DNA of 64,000 nucleotides from JAGVPT01 sp963772165. Lineage in GTDB: Bacteria; Bacteroidota; Ignavibacteria; UBA10030; UBA8401. The DNA lies in NCBI GenBank assembly GCA_963772165.1, contig CAVYWA010000021.1:62001-126000 (forward strand), in the 5' to 3' direction. A program made the translations under genes and the position numbers. Within the stretch, counting starts at the first letter, position 1; each line of letters opens with the position of its first letter. Positions 14,576 through 23,527 of this stretch are shown here, piece by piece. The notes under the pieces are model-generated. The model was given only the letters and a program-made list of their open reading frames with translations. It was not told the DNA's origin and searched no databases.

Positions 14576-16408
14576 ATGTGTGGAATAATTGGTTATGCCG
14601 GCGAGGCAAATCCGCTTCCAATTTTGCTGGATGGGTTGAAGCGGCTTGAATACCGTGGATATGATTCTGCGGGGGCTGCCCTGCTGGCCGATCATTCGCT
14701 TCTCGTCTACAAAAAAGTCGGGAAGGTTGCCGATTTAGAAAAATCAATTCCCTCATTGCATTTGAACACGACAGCCGGAATTGGACACACTCGTTGGGCG
14801 ACGCACGGCGTTCCGAACGACGTTAATGCCCATCCCCACACCGACTGCAAGAACGAAATTGCGCTCATTCACAACGGCATCATCGAAAATTATCTTTCTA
14901 TCCGTAAAAAGCTCGAGAGCACCGGGCACGTATTTGTTTCCGCGACGGACACTGAAGTGCTGGTCCACCTCGTCGAAGAAATGAAGAAGTTCAGCGGCGA
15001 CTTACCGACGGCAGTCCGGCTTGCTCTTCGGCAGGTGGAGGGGACGTACGGCATTGCAGTAGTTTCAGCACTTGAACCCGGTAAGATCGTTGCGGCGAGA
15101 AAAGGGAGCCCCCTCTTGCTCGGTGTTGGTGTCCATGAACATTACGTCGCATCCGATGCCGCCGCGATCGTGCAATATACCCGCAACGTGGTTTACCTCG
15201 AAGACGGAGAGATTGCGGTGATCACGAAAGACTCTTTTGAGACGAGGACGATCGATAACGTCGACATCGAAAAAGAAGTCCACCAGGTGACGATCGATAT
15301 CGAAGAGATTGAAAAAGGCGGCTTTGAGCATTTTATGCTCAAGGAAATTATGGAGCAGCCTGAAACCTTGCGGAACTCAATGCGCGGACGGGTGCTGCTC
15401 GATGAAGGGAATGCAAAGCTTAGCGGGCTTGGCGAAGTGATGCCGATCCTCGAGAATGCGCAGCGGATTATTATCACCGCGTGCGGCACGTCATGGCATG
15501 CCGGGCTGGTGGGCGAATACATGCTGGAGCAGTACGGAAAAATTCCCGTCGAGGTGGAGTACGCCTCGGAGTTCCGTTATCGAAACCCTATCATCAAAAA
15601 GGGGGATGTCGTTTTTCTGATCAGCCAAAGCGGCGAAACAGCGGATACGCTTGCCGCCCTTCGCGAGGCAAAGCAAAAAGGTGCCGCAGTATTCGGGATA
15701 TGCAATGTTGTCGGAAGCACTATCGCACGCGAAAGCCAGGGGGGCGTGTATATCCACGCGGGGCCCGAGATAGGTGTGGCATCGACAAAAGCGTTTACTT
15801 CTCAGCTCGTCGTTCTTTCGCTCATCACGCTCATGATTGCGCGGCAGCGGGGGATGTCGGAGACCGAAGGAAGGAAAATCGGACAGGCACTCCTCGACAT
15901 CCCGCATAAAGTTGAAACGATTCTCCAGGATACCAGCGAGATCGAATTGATCGCCGAGGAACTGAAGGACAACGTTAACGTTCTGTATCTCGGAAGGGGA
16001 TACAATTTTCCGGCCGCACTGGAGGGTGCACTAAAACTCAAAGAGATTTCGTACATTCATGCCGAAGGCTACCCGGCCGCCGAAATGAAGCACGGGCCGA
16101 TTGCGCTGATAGACGAAAACATGCCGGTCATCGTCATTGCATCAAAAGACAGTACGTATGAAAAGATCATTTCGAACATTCAGGAAGTCAAAGCAAGAAG
16201 AGGAAAAGTGATCGCTGTCGTGAACGAGGACGATACGGCCATCGAATCTTTGGCCGAACACGTGATCCGCGTACCGCATACGGTTGACTTTCTCTCTCCA
16301 ATATTGAATGTTATCCCTTTGCAATTGCTGGCGTATTATATCGCCGTTAAGCGCGGCTGTAATATCGACCAACCGCGGAACCTGGCAAAGAGTGTTACTG
16401 TTGAATAG
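14576..16408 (+). CDS. glmS: Glutamine-fructose-6-phosphate aminotransferase (isomerizing)
   Basis: A 610-residue GlmS making glucosamine-6-phosphate for cell-wall and LPS precursors. Cys2 is the N-terminal glutaminase nucleophile (MCGIIGY), followed by EYRGYDSAG, HTRWATHG and NGIIENY. The second half has two SIS sugar-isomerase domains (TACGTSWHAG, SQSGETADT, GRGYNFPAALEGALKLKEISY), and it ends with the conserved NLAKSVTVE. No glmS ribozyme is seen in the 15-base gap after pgeF. Confidence 0.97.
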   Translation: MCGIIGYAGEANPLPILLDGLKRLEYRGYDSAGAALLADHSLLVYKKVGKVADLEKSIPSLHLNTTAGIGHTRWATHGVPNDVNAHPHTDCKNEIALIHNGIIENYLSIRKKLESTGHVFVSATDTEVLVHLVEEMKKFSGDLPTAVRLALRQVEGTYGIAVVSALEPGKIVAARKGSPLLLGVGVHEHYVASDAAAIVQYTRNVVYLEDGEIAVITKDSFETRTIDNVDIEKEVHQVTIDIEEIEKGGFEHFMLKEIMEQPETLRNSMRGRVLLDEGNAKLSGLGEVMPILENAQRIIITACGTSWHAGLVGEYMLEQYGKIPVEVEYASEFRYRNPIIKKGDVVFLISQSGETADTLAALREAKQKGAAVFGICNVVGSTIARESQGGVYIHAGPEIGVASTKAFTSQLVVLSLITLMIARQRGMSETEGRKIGQALLDIPHKVETILQDTSEIELIAEELKDNVNVLYLGRGYNFPAALEGALKLKEISYIHAEGYPAAEMKHGPIALIDENMPVIVIASKDSTYEKIISNIQEVKARRGKVIAVVNEDDTAIESLAEHVIRVPHTVDFLSPILNVIPLQLLAYYIAVKRGCNIDQPRNLAKSVTVE

Positions 16409-16546
16409 CCAAACGTAAAGAAGTTGGAGAGCGGGGCATTTAAGTTGCTTTGTGTTCTTGACGGTTAAAAGGAAACAGCAGAGGGCGCCAAGAGCCCTCG
16501 TTACTCGCGGAACTAAATCCTATCAACAATCAGGCAAGGTGTGAAC

Positions 16547-17392
16547 GTGGGAAGTGATTATCGTTTCAAGAAAACCGATTGGGCACTTATTCTCGGAGCT
16601 TCAAGTGGATTCGGCGGAGCAACCGCTGTTGAACTTGCACGCCATGGAATGAACATCTGCGGGGTACATTTCGACCGTGCCCTAACGCTCCCCAACGCCG
16701 AGAAGGTGAAGAAAGATGTCGATGCCCAGGGAGTGCAATCGTTATTCTTTAACGTCAACGCATCCGATCCGGAAAAAAGAAAAGAGGTCGTCGACGGGTT
16801 AAAAAAGGAATTCCATAAAAGTCCTGAGTCAAACGTCAGAGTTCTGATGCACAGCCTTGCCTTTGGTACGCTCCGCCCGCTGGTATCGAAAGATGAAAAG
16901 GAACAGATGACGCAAGCCCAAGTCGAGATGACGATGGACGTGATGGCGAACTCGCTGGTGTACTGGACGCAAGTTGTATTTAATGCGGGGTTACTAAAAA
17001 ATGGAGGGCACGTCTATGCGATGACAAGCTCCGGCGGACACTCTCAGCTGCCGAATTACGGCGCAGTCTCTGCCGCCAAGTCAGCGTTGGAATCGTATAT
17101 TCGTCAATTGACGCTTGACCTCGGACCATACGGCATTACCTGCAATGCAATTATGGCCGGTGTTACGGACACGGCCGCGTTGCGAAAAATACCCGGTGCC
17201 CTGATGATGTTGAAGGTCGCACAGGCAAAGAGTCCGGCGATGAGGAATACCACTCCGGGAGACGTGGCAAAAGCCATCGCGCTTTTGAGCCACGATGACG
17301 CGTATTTTATCTCTGGCAATGTTATCGGAGTTGATGGCGGCGAGGATGTGGTGAGTTACATCGGACAGAAAGACGCACTGACTCTGGAATAA
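16547..17392 (+). CDS. SDR family enoyl-ACP reductase-like protein
   Basis: About 281 residues with an N-terminal Rossmann motif (LGASSGFGGATA) and an active-site pattern Y-x6-K (YGAVSAAK). That spacing distinguishes enoyl-ACP reductases FabI/FabL from ordinary SDRs with Y-x3-K. The ending VIGVDGGEDV is also reductase-like. It probably reduces enoyl-ACP in fatty-acid elongation, closest in feel to FabL, but specificity is inferred. GTG 16547 is preferred over GTG 16541 because AAGG (16536-16539) then has correct spacing. Single gene, with a 130-base gap after glmS. Confidence 0.75.
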   Translation: MGSDYRFKKTDWALILGASSGFGGATAVELARHGMNICGVHFDRALTLPNAEKVKKDVDAQGVQSLFFNVNASDPEKRKEVVDGLKKEFHKSPESNVRVLMHSLAFGTLRPLVSKDEKEQMTQAQVEMTMDVMANSLVYWTQVVFNAGLLKNGGHVYAMTSSGGHSQLPNYGAVSAAKSALESYIRQLTLDLGPYGITCNAIMAGVTDTAALRKIPGALMMLKVAQAKSPAMRNTTPGDVAKAIALLSHDDAYFISGNVIGVDGGEDVVSYIGQKDALTLE

Positions 17393-17495
17393 TTGTCGGG
17401 TTGCCGCCGAGAGCAACGCTTGTGCTTTGCACCATAAGGACCATTCTCCGCTGAACGTGGATTTTCGCCAGCGGATTTTTTATTTGCCTTGACCG

Positions 17496-17928
17496 ATGAA
17501 TACCATCTTTATTAATGATAGGATGCAAATTCCTTTTTCGGACCTCCGATTTCGGGTACTCGCGGAGCGGGGGACCGGGAGGGCAGAACGTTAATAAAGT
17601 CTCGACTCGTGTTGAATTGATTTTTAACGTCCGCCTTTCTTCCCTGGACCGCAAAACAAAAGAAATTTTGCAGACGTTGCTTGCGTCGAAATTAGATTCA
17701 ACGGGGTGCCTTCGCATCGCTTCCCAGGAATCGCGCAGCCAGTGGAAAAATAAGCAGGATACTATCGGGAAGTTCATTTTCCTCTTGGAGAAAGCCACTC
17801 GGCCGGTGAAACATCGATCACCAACCTCAGCAACAAAGAGCTCAAAGAACGCCAGGCTTGCATGGAAAAAGGAAAGAGGTGAGCTGAAGAAAATGCGCAA
17901 AATCGACTTGGAAAAGGAGCTCCATTAA
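17496..17928 (+). CDS. arfB: Ribosome-rescue peptidyl-tRNA hydrolase (ArfB-like), apparent frameshift
   Basis: A release-factor-like protein with the catalytic GGQ motif in SGGPGGQNVNKVSTRVEL, then the RIASQESRSQWKNKQ region and a basic tail (KKERGELKKMRK) as in ArfB/YaeJ, which frees stalled ribosomes. The expected N-terminus lies in another frame: ATG 17496 gives MNTIFINDRMQIPFSDLRFR, and only after skipping one base (about 17556, in CGGGTAC) does the frame reach YSRSGGPGGQ. Read through, the product would be 143 residues, normal for ArfB. In the downstream frame alone the first ATG is 17515 and would give an atypical start. Sequencing error, pseudogene or programmed shift cannot be separated here. 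Confidence 0.75.
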
Positions 17929-17946
17929 AAAAGTTGCTCATTCCCC

Positions 17947-17974
17947 TTGACAACTTTCAGAATTATCGTATATT
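17947..17974 (+). promoter_or_regulatory. Promoter of the met leader
   Basis: TTGACA (17947-17952), 16-base spacer, TATATT (17969-17974), about 30 bases upstream of the SAM riboswitch. Confidence 0.65.
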
Positions 17975-18004
17975 AATAATAGTTTCTTCTTTGACACAGT
18001 CGTT

Positions 18005-18119
18005 TTCATCAAGAGTGGTGGAGGGACAGACCCTGTGAAGCCACAGCAACCGGTTACGCAAAAAACGTCACGTCAGGTGCTAATTTCTGTTTCCGGAAAA
18101 TTCCGGAAAGAAAGATGAA
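18005..18119 (+). promoter_or_regulatory. SAM-I riboswitch (S-box)
   Basis: The P1 stem TTCATC/GATGAA (18005-18010 and 18114-18119) encloses the S-box hallmarks AAGAGTGGTGGAGGGAC, CCCTGTGAAGCC, AGCAACCGG and TCAGGTGCTAATTTC, in order. It senses S-adenosylmethionine and, with the terminator that follows, should switch off metY-metX when SAM is plentiful. Confidence 0.95.
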
Positions 18120-18142
18120 CTTAAGAGCAAACAGCGTTTGAG

Positions 18143-18175
18143 ACCTCTTTTGATCATCTTCAAAAGAGGTTTTTT
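18143..18175 (+). terminator. SAM riboswitch terminator
   Basis: Perfect 11-bp stem ACCTCTTTTGA/TCAAAAGAGGT (18143-18153 and 18160-18170) with six T. Between it and metY lie 221 bases in which I see no gene. Confidence 0.9.
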
Positions 18176-18396
18176 CATTTTATCTAATCCATGAATATTT
18201 TCAGCTTACATCTTTTCTACGCGTGCAGGCCCGTGCTCGAGCATTTGTCTGCCTACTTCGTCGGTAACTTCCTCTGTTGTCGCCCGTCCGTTGTATAAAT
18301 CTCGTTAGGTTTACATTGCATTGAAAATTCACTAGTCCGGAGAGCATTCAGCTTTTTGGGACTCACACATACTTCATTTATTTCACGGAGATTAGC

Positions 18397-19731
18397 ATGG
18401 CGACAAACGGAAAAGCACGACATTACCGCTTCGAAACGCTTCAACTGCACGCCGGTCAGGCACCCGACCCGACGACAAAGTCACGGGCAGTGCCGATTTA
18501 TCAAACAACATCCTATAACTTCAACGATGCGGGACATGCTGCTGCGTTATTTGGTTTGCAGGAATTCGGCAACATTTATACCCGCATCATGAACCCGACG
18601 ACGGCGGTGTTTGAAGAACGCATCGCAGCCCTTGAAGGGGGCGTGGCAGCGGTTGCGACGTCATCCGGGCAAGCGGCACAGTTTCTGGCGATTGCAACAA
18701 TCGCACAAGCGGGCGAGAATATTATCTCGACGAGCAACCTGTATGGAGGGACGTATAATCAATTTAAGGTAACGTTCCCCCGGCTCGGCATCAACGTGAA
18801 GTTCGTCGAAGGGGACAAGCCGGAAGATTTTCGGAAACTGATCGACAATAAGACCAAGGCGATCTACATCGAATCTATTGGCAATCCACGGTTAAATATT
18901 CCCGACTTCGAGGCAATCGCAAAGATAGCACATGAGAATAATATACCCCTCGTGGTGGATAATACGTTCGGAGCCGGAGGGTACCTGATTCAGCCGTTCA
19001 AGCATGGCGCGGACATCATTGTGCATTCAGCAACAAAGTGGATCGGCGGGCACGGCACATCGATTGGCGGGGTGATTGTCGATTCGGGGAAATTCAATTG
19101 GGGTAACGGCAAGTTTCCCATCTTCACCGAGCCGAGCCCGGGATACCACGGGTTGAAATTCTGGGATGTTTTCGGTTCCGGCGGTCCGTTCGGCAACATT
19201 GCGTTTGCAATACGGGCACGTGTTGAAGGCCTGCGGGACATCGGCCCCTGCCAAAGCCCGTTTAATTCGTTCCTGTTTTTGCAGGGATTGGAAACTCTGT
19301 CGCTTCGCGTCGATCGTCATAACGAAAATGCATTGAAGGTAGCACAATGGCTTGAGCGGCATCCGCAGGTCGAATGGGTTTCGTATCCTGGGCTTCCAAA
19401 TCATCCCTCGCATGCGAATGCCAAAAAATATTTGCGGGCTGGTCTGTTCGGATCGATCGTTGTGTTTGGGATCAAAGGAGGCGTCGACGCGGGCAAAGCG
19501 TTCATCAATAACGTTAAGCTTTCAAGTCTGCTCGCCAATGTCGGCGATGCAAAAACGCTCGTGATCCATCCTTCATCAACAACGCATCAACAGCTCTCGG
19601 AAAAGGAACAGCATGATTCGGGTGTTTCGCCCGAGTTGATCCGAATCTCTGTCGGTATCGAACACATCGATGACATTCTCGAAGACTTCGATGAAGCGCT
19701 TCGTGCTGTGAAGACCGCTGTTCATGCGTAA
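18397..19731 (+). CDS. metY: O-acetylhomoserine aminocarboxypropyltransferase (sulfhydrylase)
   Basis: A 444-residue PLP enzyme of the Cys/Met metabolism family that makes homocysteine from O-acetylhomoserine and sulfide. It starts with FETLQLHAGQ and has TRIMNPTTAVFEERIAALEGG, the PLP-lysine motif HSATKWIGGHG and the extra-long C-terminal region typical of MetY (about 430-445 residues versus about 390 for MetB/MetC). The ATG follows GGAG with good spacing. It lies under the SAM-I riboswitch and directly before metX, which makes its substrate. Confidence 0.95.
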   Translation: MATNGKARHYRFETLQLHAGQAPDPTTKSRAVPIYQTTSYNFNDAGHAAALFGLQEFGNIYTRIMNPTTAVFEERIAALEGGVAAVATSSGQAAQFLAIATIAQAGENIISTSNLYGGTYNQFKVTFPRLGINVKFVEGDKPEDFRKLIDNKTKAIYIESIGNPRLNIPDFEAIAKIAHENNIPLVVDNTFGAGGYLIQPFKHGADIIVHSATKWIGGHGTSIGGVIVDSGKFNWGNGKFPIFTEPSPGYHGLKFWDVFGSGGPFGNIAFAIRARVEGLRDIGPCQSPFNSFLFLQGLETLSLRVDRHNENALKVAQWLERHPQVEWVSYPGLPNHPSHANAKKYLRAGLFGSIVVFGIKGGVDAGKAFINNVKLSSLLANVGDAKTLVIHPSSTTHQQLSEKEQHDSGVSPELIRISVGIEHIDDILEDFDEALRAVKTAVHA

Positions 19732-19762
19732 ATTGCAATGCCCACCCCGGACGCTTTGTTCG

Positions 19763-19787
19763 TTCCCCTCCTCTTTGAGGAGGGGAA
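19763..19787. repeat. Intergenic hairpin repeat between metY and metX
   Basis: Perfect 10-bp inverted repeat TTCCCCTCCT/AGGAGGGGAA with loop CTTTG. This CCCCTCC-type hairpin resembles the dispersed palindromes common between genes in Bacteroidota relatives. It has few T after it, so it could shape mRNA stability more than stop transcription. Confidence 0.65.
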
Positions 19788-19806
19788 ACGGGATGGCAAG
19801 AAAAGT

Positions 19807-20934
19807 ATGACAACACTGATTGAAAATACAGTAGAAACAAAGGATGCTCGGCTTTTCTCCGAAACGCATCCTCTTGAAATGGATTGCGGGGAGAAGCTTT
19901 CTCCGGTCACCGTTACGTATGAGACGTACGGAGAATTGAATGACGCCGCCGACAATGCAATCCTCGTCTGCCATGCGCTGACGGGGAGCGCCCATGCAGC
20001 GGGTTTTCTTTCAAACGACACAAAAAGCGCCGGCTGGTGGAATTCATTTATCGGTGATGGGAAGGCTCTCGATACAAGAAAATATTTTGTCGTCTGTTCA
20101 AATTTTCTTGGTGGATGTTATGGAACAACCGGACCGGTTTCTTTGAGTCCCCTCACGGGCAAGCCGTACGGAGTTTCGTTCCCCCAGATGACCATTCGTG
20201 ACATGGTTCGCGTTCAGAAAGAACTGATCGATTTTCTTGGCGTGAAACAGGTGAGGACGGTCATCGGCGGGTCGCTTGGCGGTATGCAAGCGTTAGAGTG
20301 GGGAGTGATGTTTCCGGAGATTGTCAGATCGATCATTCCCATCGCAACGGCCAGCGCGCACTCGCCATGGTGCATTGGCTTAAACGATATTGCACGCCAA
20401 GCCATCATGAACGATCCCGATTGGCGCAACGGCGATTATTATAGCCACGGCCAGCCGGAACGGGGATTATCGCTGGCACGGCAGGTTGCAATGGTTTCAT
20501 ACCGCAGCGAGGCATCGTTTCTCGACCGGTTCCACAGGGACAGAGTAAAGTCAAACGGAAACGGCACACGGACGCGATTTGATTCTACAAATCTTTTCCA
20601 AATTGAGAGCTATCTTCGTTATCAGGGCAAGAAACTTGTCGACCGGTTCGATGCGAACACATATATTTACATCTCTCGCGCAATGGATCTTCATGATGTG
20701 GGATACGGGAGGGGGAACATTGAGGATATTTTATCCTCTGTAAATATTCCGGCATTGTGTGTTGGAATTGATTCCGATATACTCTATCCCGTCCACGAAC
20801 AAAAGAAACTCGCATCGGCTCTTCCTCGCGCACGTTACCGAGAAATAACTTCGCCGTTCGGCCATGATGCATTTCTTATAGAATTTGAACAGCTAGGAAA
20901 ATTTGTCGGAGAATTTCTGGGGGAAGTCCGGTAG
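19807..20934 (+). CDS. metX: Homoserine O-acetyltransferase
   Basis: A 375-residue alpha/beta hydrolase-fold enzyme transferring acetyl from acetyl-CoA to homoserine. Motifs: VTYETYGELN, HALTGSAHA, the nucleophile elbow GGSLGGMQALEW, and FGHDAFLIE with the catalytic His near the end. ATG 19807 is chosen because alignment to the family begins there; the open frame upstream to 19738 runs through the intergenic hairpin repeat and encodes non-conserved residues. It forms a two-gene met unit with metY. Confidence 0.94.
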   Translation: MTTLIENTVETKDARLFSETHPLEMDCGEKLSPVTVTYETYGELNDAADNAILVCHALTGSAHAAGFLSNDTKSAGWWNSFIGDGKALDTRKYFVVCSNFLGGCYGTTGPVSLSPLTGKPYGVSFPQMTIRDMVRVQKELIDFLGVKQVRTVIGGSLGGMQALEWGVMFPEIVRSIIPIATASAHSPWCIGLNDIARQAIMNDPDWRNGDYYSHGQPERGLSLARQVAMVSYRSEASFLDRFHRDRVKSNGNGTRTRFDSTNLFQIESYLRYQGKKLVDRFDANTYIYISRAMDLHDVGYGRGNIEDILSSVNIPALCVGIDSDILYPVHEQKKLASALPRARYREITSPFGHDAFLIEFEQLGKFVGEFLGEVR

Positions 20935-21019
20935 AATCATCGATGCGATACGTGGAAATGCCGATTGAATTTTCAATTGTTACCGCCTGGGCAAGACGCA
21001 CTTTAGAAATAACCGCTTA

Positions 21020-21532
21020 TTATTCCAGCATTTTTTGCAAAATATGAACGTCCAGTAATTTCCCAAACTTCCGTCCGACCTGTTTCATCGTTCCGATATG
21101 GACAAAGCCTGCGCTTTCATTTAAATGGAGGCTCTCTTGGCTTCCTTCTGCCACGCGCGCGATGAGTGTGTGGAAATGCAGCCGTCGGGCTTCTTCAATA
21201 ATTGCTTCTTTGAGCATTCGTCCAATTCCCCGGCCTCGATACTTCGACTGTACATAAAAAGAGGTTTCTGCAGTGCCATCGTAAGCGGGACGGTCGGACC
21301 ATTTGCTCAAAGATGCCCATCCGACTATTGTTCCTTCGACGACTGCGACCAAAACAGGATGCCTCTCATCATGAGCGTTGAACCATTCCAGGCGTTCGGC
21401 CGTCGTCTTGGGCTCCGTGTCGAATGTTGCGGTCGTAGTGAGAATCGCCTCGTTGTAAATTGCTGTGATTGCTTCGACATCAACGGGCAGAGCCTGCCTG
21501 ATTTGGATTGATGGATGCATTTGGCGGTTCAT
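21020..21532 (-). CDS. GNAT family N-acetyltransferase (phosphinothricin acetyltransferase-like)
   Basis: A 170-residue acyl-CoA N-acyltransferase. IRQALPVDVEAITAIYNEA at the start, GWASLSKWSDRPAYDGTAE, and the acetyl-CoA loop KYRGRGIGRML (R/Q-x2-G-x-G/A) are those of the Pat/Bar-like GNAT branch. The length fits that branch when ATG 21532 is used; the longer open frame to 21643 overlaps the upstream TMEM175-type gene. Members acetylate small amines or amino-acid analogues; the substrate here is unknown. Confidence 0.85.
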   Translation of the reverse strand: MNRQMHPSIQIRQALPVDVEAITAIYNEAILTTTATFDTEPKTTAERLEWFNAHDERHPVLVAVVEGTIVGWASLSKWSDRPAYDGTAETSFYVQSKYRGRGIGRMLKEAIIEEARRLHFHTLIARVAEGSQESLHLNESAGFVHIGTMKQVGRKFGKLLDVHILQKMLE

Positions 21533-21536
21533 TTTA

Positions 21537-22112
21537 TTATTGGACAAGAGTCTTTTCAATACGACGGTCCGGGATGAGCCACATGATTGCGACGGAAACA
21601 TACAATGCCCCGGCGAACCATGAGCTGACAAAGGAAAGGCCAATGGCTACGGCGTAAATGATGACAGAAATTTTCCCTTTGAAATCATTTCCGAGAGCCG
21701 TCGTCAGGATAGAATCTTTGCTGTGAATTGCGAGGAGCGCCCGTGTAAGAATAAAATAAGCGATCGCGGAAAACAAGAGCACGACGCCGTACAGCGCAAC
21801 AGGACCAGAAGCAAATTTGTTCTCGCCCATCCACCCTGTGACGAACGGCGTCAGGGACAACCAAAAAAGCAAATGCAGATTTGCCCAAAGGACCCGGCCG
21901 TTAACATGTTTGACTGCCTGAAACAAGTGGTGATGGTTGTTCCAATATATTCCGAGAAAGACGAAGCTAAGGGCATAGCTCAGAAAAACCGGGGCCAACG
22001 GGAAGAGCGCAGATAGATCTGCTCCATGGGGTATTTTCAACTCAAGAACCATGATTGTAATAATGATAGCAATAACGCCATCGCTGAATGCCTCCAAGCG
22101 TCCTTTAGTCAT
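21537..22112 (-). CDS. TMEM175/DUF1211 family potassium-channel-like membrane protein
   Basis: A 191-residue protein with about six hydrophobic segments. The first carries the hallmark RLEAFSDGVIAIIITIMVLEL (F-S-D motif of TMEM175 channels), followed by the HHHLFQAVKHVNGRVLWANL loop. Bacterial members form tetrameric potassium-permeable channels; the role in this cell is inferred from the family only. It lies five bases before the GNAT gene on the same strand and is probably co-transcribed. Confidence 0.85.
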   Translation of the reverse strand: MTKGRLEAFSDGVIAIIITIMVLELKIPHGADLSALFPLAPVFLSYALSFVFLGIYWNNHHHLFQAVKHVNGRVLWANLHLLFWLSLTPFVTGWMGENKFASGPVALYGVVLLFSAIAYFILTRALLAIHSKDSILTTALGNDFKGKISVIIYAVAIGLSFVSSWFAGALYVSVAIMWLIPDRRIEKTLVQ

Positions 22113-22186
22113 TTGTTTTCCGCCTTAACATGGATATTCCCATTCGAGCATCTTACAATAAATTCCGGCGATTTCTTTGTCATCAA

Positions 22187-22600
22187 TTATTCTTTTGATT
22201 CTATGAAATTGAATTGGTCGTTAAATCTTATGTTGGCAAGGAACCAAAATGACCGAGGTTTATAGAAGTAAAATTCCCAGACGGTCGGATGCTTTTCCTG
22301 TTTGAGTATATAAACGAGGCGGACAATTGACGTCCCGAAATTTTCTTCCTGAATCAACTCATAGCCGAGAATGCTGCCATAGAGAGGAAGGAGTTTCTCT
22401 GTCTGACTCCTTAAATTTGCAACTGCCTGCGGATTATTATTGGAAATGAATGAGCCATCTAACAACTGGTCATACGAGGCATCGAATCTTTGCCTTGGGA
22501 GAGAGCTTAAAAATTGTTCTGCAATTGTTTTTGGAGATGCTTCCCCTGCGAACCCGATTATTGGAGCAAGAAGCAAAAGTATCATCAACGCTTTTTTCAT
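22187..22600 (-). CDS. Hypothetical secreted protein
   Basis: A 137-residue protein with a clear signal peptide (MKKALMILLLLAPIIGFAGEAS). The mature part reads SPKTIAEQFLSSLPRQRFDASYDQLL, QTEKLLPLYGSILGYELI, VYILKQEKHPTVWEFYFYKP. The helix-then-strand pattern and length resemble DUF3887/DUF4019-like or NTF2-like exported domains, but no firm family can be named. It lies 74 bases upstream of the TMEM175 gene on the same strand. Confidence 0.65.
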   Translation of the reverse strand: MKKALMILLLLAPIIGFAGEASPKTIAEQFLSSLPRQRFDASYDQLLDGSFISNNNPQAVANLRSQTEKLLPLYGSILGYELIQEENFGTSIVRLVYILKQEKHPTVWEFYFYKPRSFWFLANIRFNDQFNFIESKE

Positions 22601-22670
22601 AACGCCTCCCGTTTATATTGGATGCTAATTGTAAGCCTTTTAACAGTTAGGTTCCTCTTCTTAAGAGAAA

Positions 22671-22720
22671 GTCATTGCGAGGCATTCTTCGTCGAAGCAA
22701 GCTCTTACACCAGCGGAGAT
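22671..22720. repeat. Dispersed intergenic repeat fragment
   Basis: GTCATTGCGAGGCATTC followed by TCGTCGAAGCAAGCTC is the end of a REP-like unit, related to 26822-26956 in this window. No gene is seen in the 198-base gap between the flanking genes. Confidence 0.5.
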
Positions 22721-22798
22721 TATTTCGCTCCACTCGTGATGAATGCCGACCTATAACATTACCAAGCGCTTATCGTATAGTCCGATTCCGTAGTAAAC

Positions 22799-23389
22799 TC
22801 AGCCGAGTTGTTTTACGGCAAGAAATTCTCCATTACCCACAGGCACCATGCTTGTCGTAAATTTGGCATCGGCATTTACGAGAGCGATGAATGGGGCCAT
22901 CTGTTCCGGATGAGAAGTCGCATTATCGACGATGAGTAGCCCTCCGGGCCTGAGCGTGCGGCGAATGAGCGGCCACCATCGAGGATATTCGTTCCGCTCA
23001 GAATCAAGAAATATTAGGTCGAATGCGCTTGGCTTAAGCCGTTCAAGGACGAGTCCGGCTTCTTCATGGATGAGCTTGATGACCGACGAAAGCCCCGCGC
23101 GAACGAAGTTGGCCGAAGCGAGCTTGAGTTTAAATTCTGAAAAGTCGACGGAAGTGACTGAGCCGCCAATATCCCCTGCAGCTTCCGCGAGCCAGAGTGT
23201 CGAGTAACCGTTGGAAGTACCGATCTCAAGCACACGGCGGGCGGACGTTGCGCGAACAAGAACAGACAAGAATTCGCCGGTTTCACGCGTAATATTAAGC
23301 ATGCGTTGAGAGTACTCGTTGTGCACTGCATCATTCGCCTTGCCAAATTCTTCAAGTTCTGTTTTTAAAGTGTCAAGGAGATCAGTCAT
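22799..23389 (-). CDS. Class I SAM-dependent O-methyltransferase
   Basis: A 196-residue methyltransferase of the caffeoyl-CoA/catechol type. The SAM-binding motif I is VLEIGTSNGYSTLWLA, followed by VTSVDFSEFKLKLA, the metal-site region FDLIFLDSERNEYPRWW and GGLLIVDNATSHPEQM. ATG 23389 is preferred over the longer frame because AAGGAAA precedes it. Substrate unknown. Encoded alone on the minus strand with about 140 bases of empty sequence before it. Confidence 0.88.
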   Translation of the reverse strand: MTDLLDTLKTELEEFGKANDAVHNEYSQRMLNITRETGEFLSVLVRATSARRVLEIGTSNGYSTLWLAEAAGDIGGSVTSVDFSEFKLKLASANFVRAGLSSVIKLIHEEAGLVLERLKPSAFDLIFLDSERNEYPRWWPLIRRTLRPGGLLIVDNATSHPEQMAPFIALVNADAKFTTSMVPVGNGEFLAVKQLG

Positions 23390-23527
23390 GATTTTCCTTT
23401 TGTGAAGATTTCCACTGCACCGGCGGGACAACAAGAGAATGAGCCGTGTGACGATTCATCCTATCATCAATTGAGATCCCGACCGCAAATGAAAGCTAGT
23501 TTGAACTCAGAATGAAATGGGGATGTG

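Noticed and set aside
17515..17562. ArfB start at ATG 17515
   Set aside because: Gives residues unlike the family; the proper N-terminus is in the frame of ATG 17496.
22026..22265. Small plus-strand ORF
   Set aside because: Antisense to the TMEM175 and secreted-protein genes with no supporting signals.
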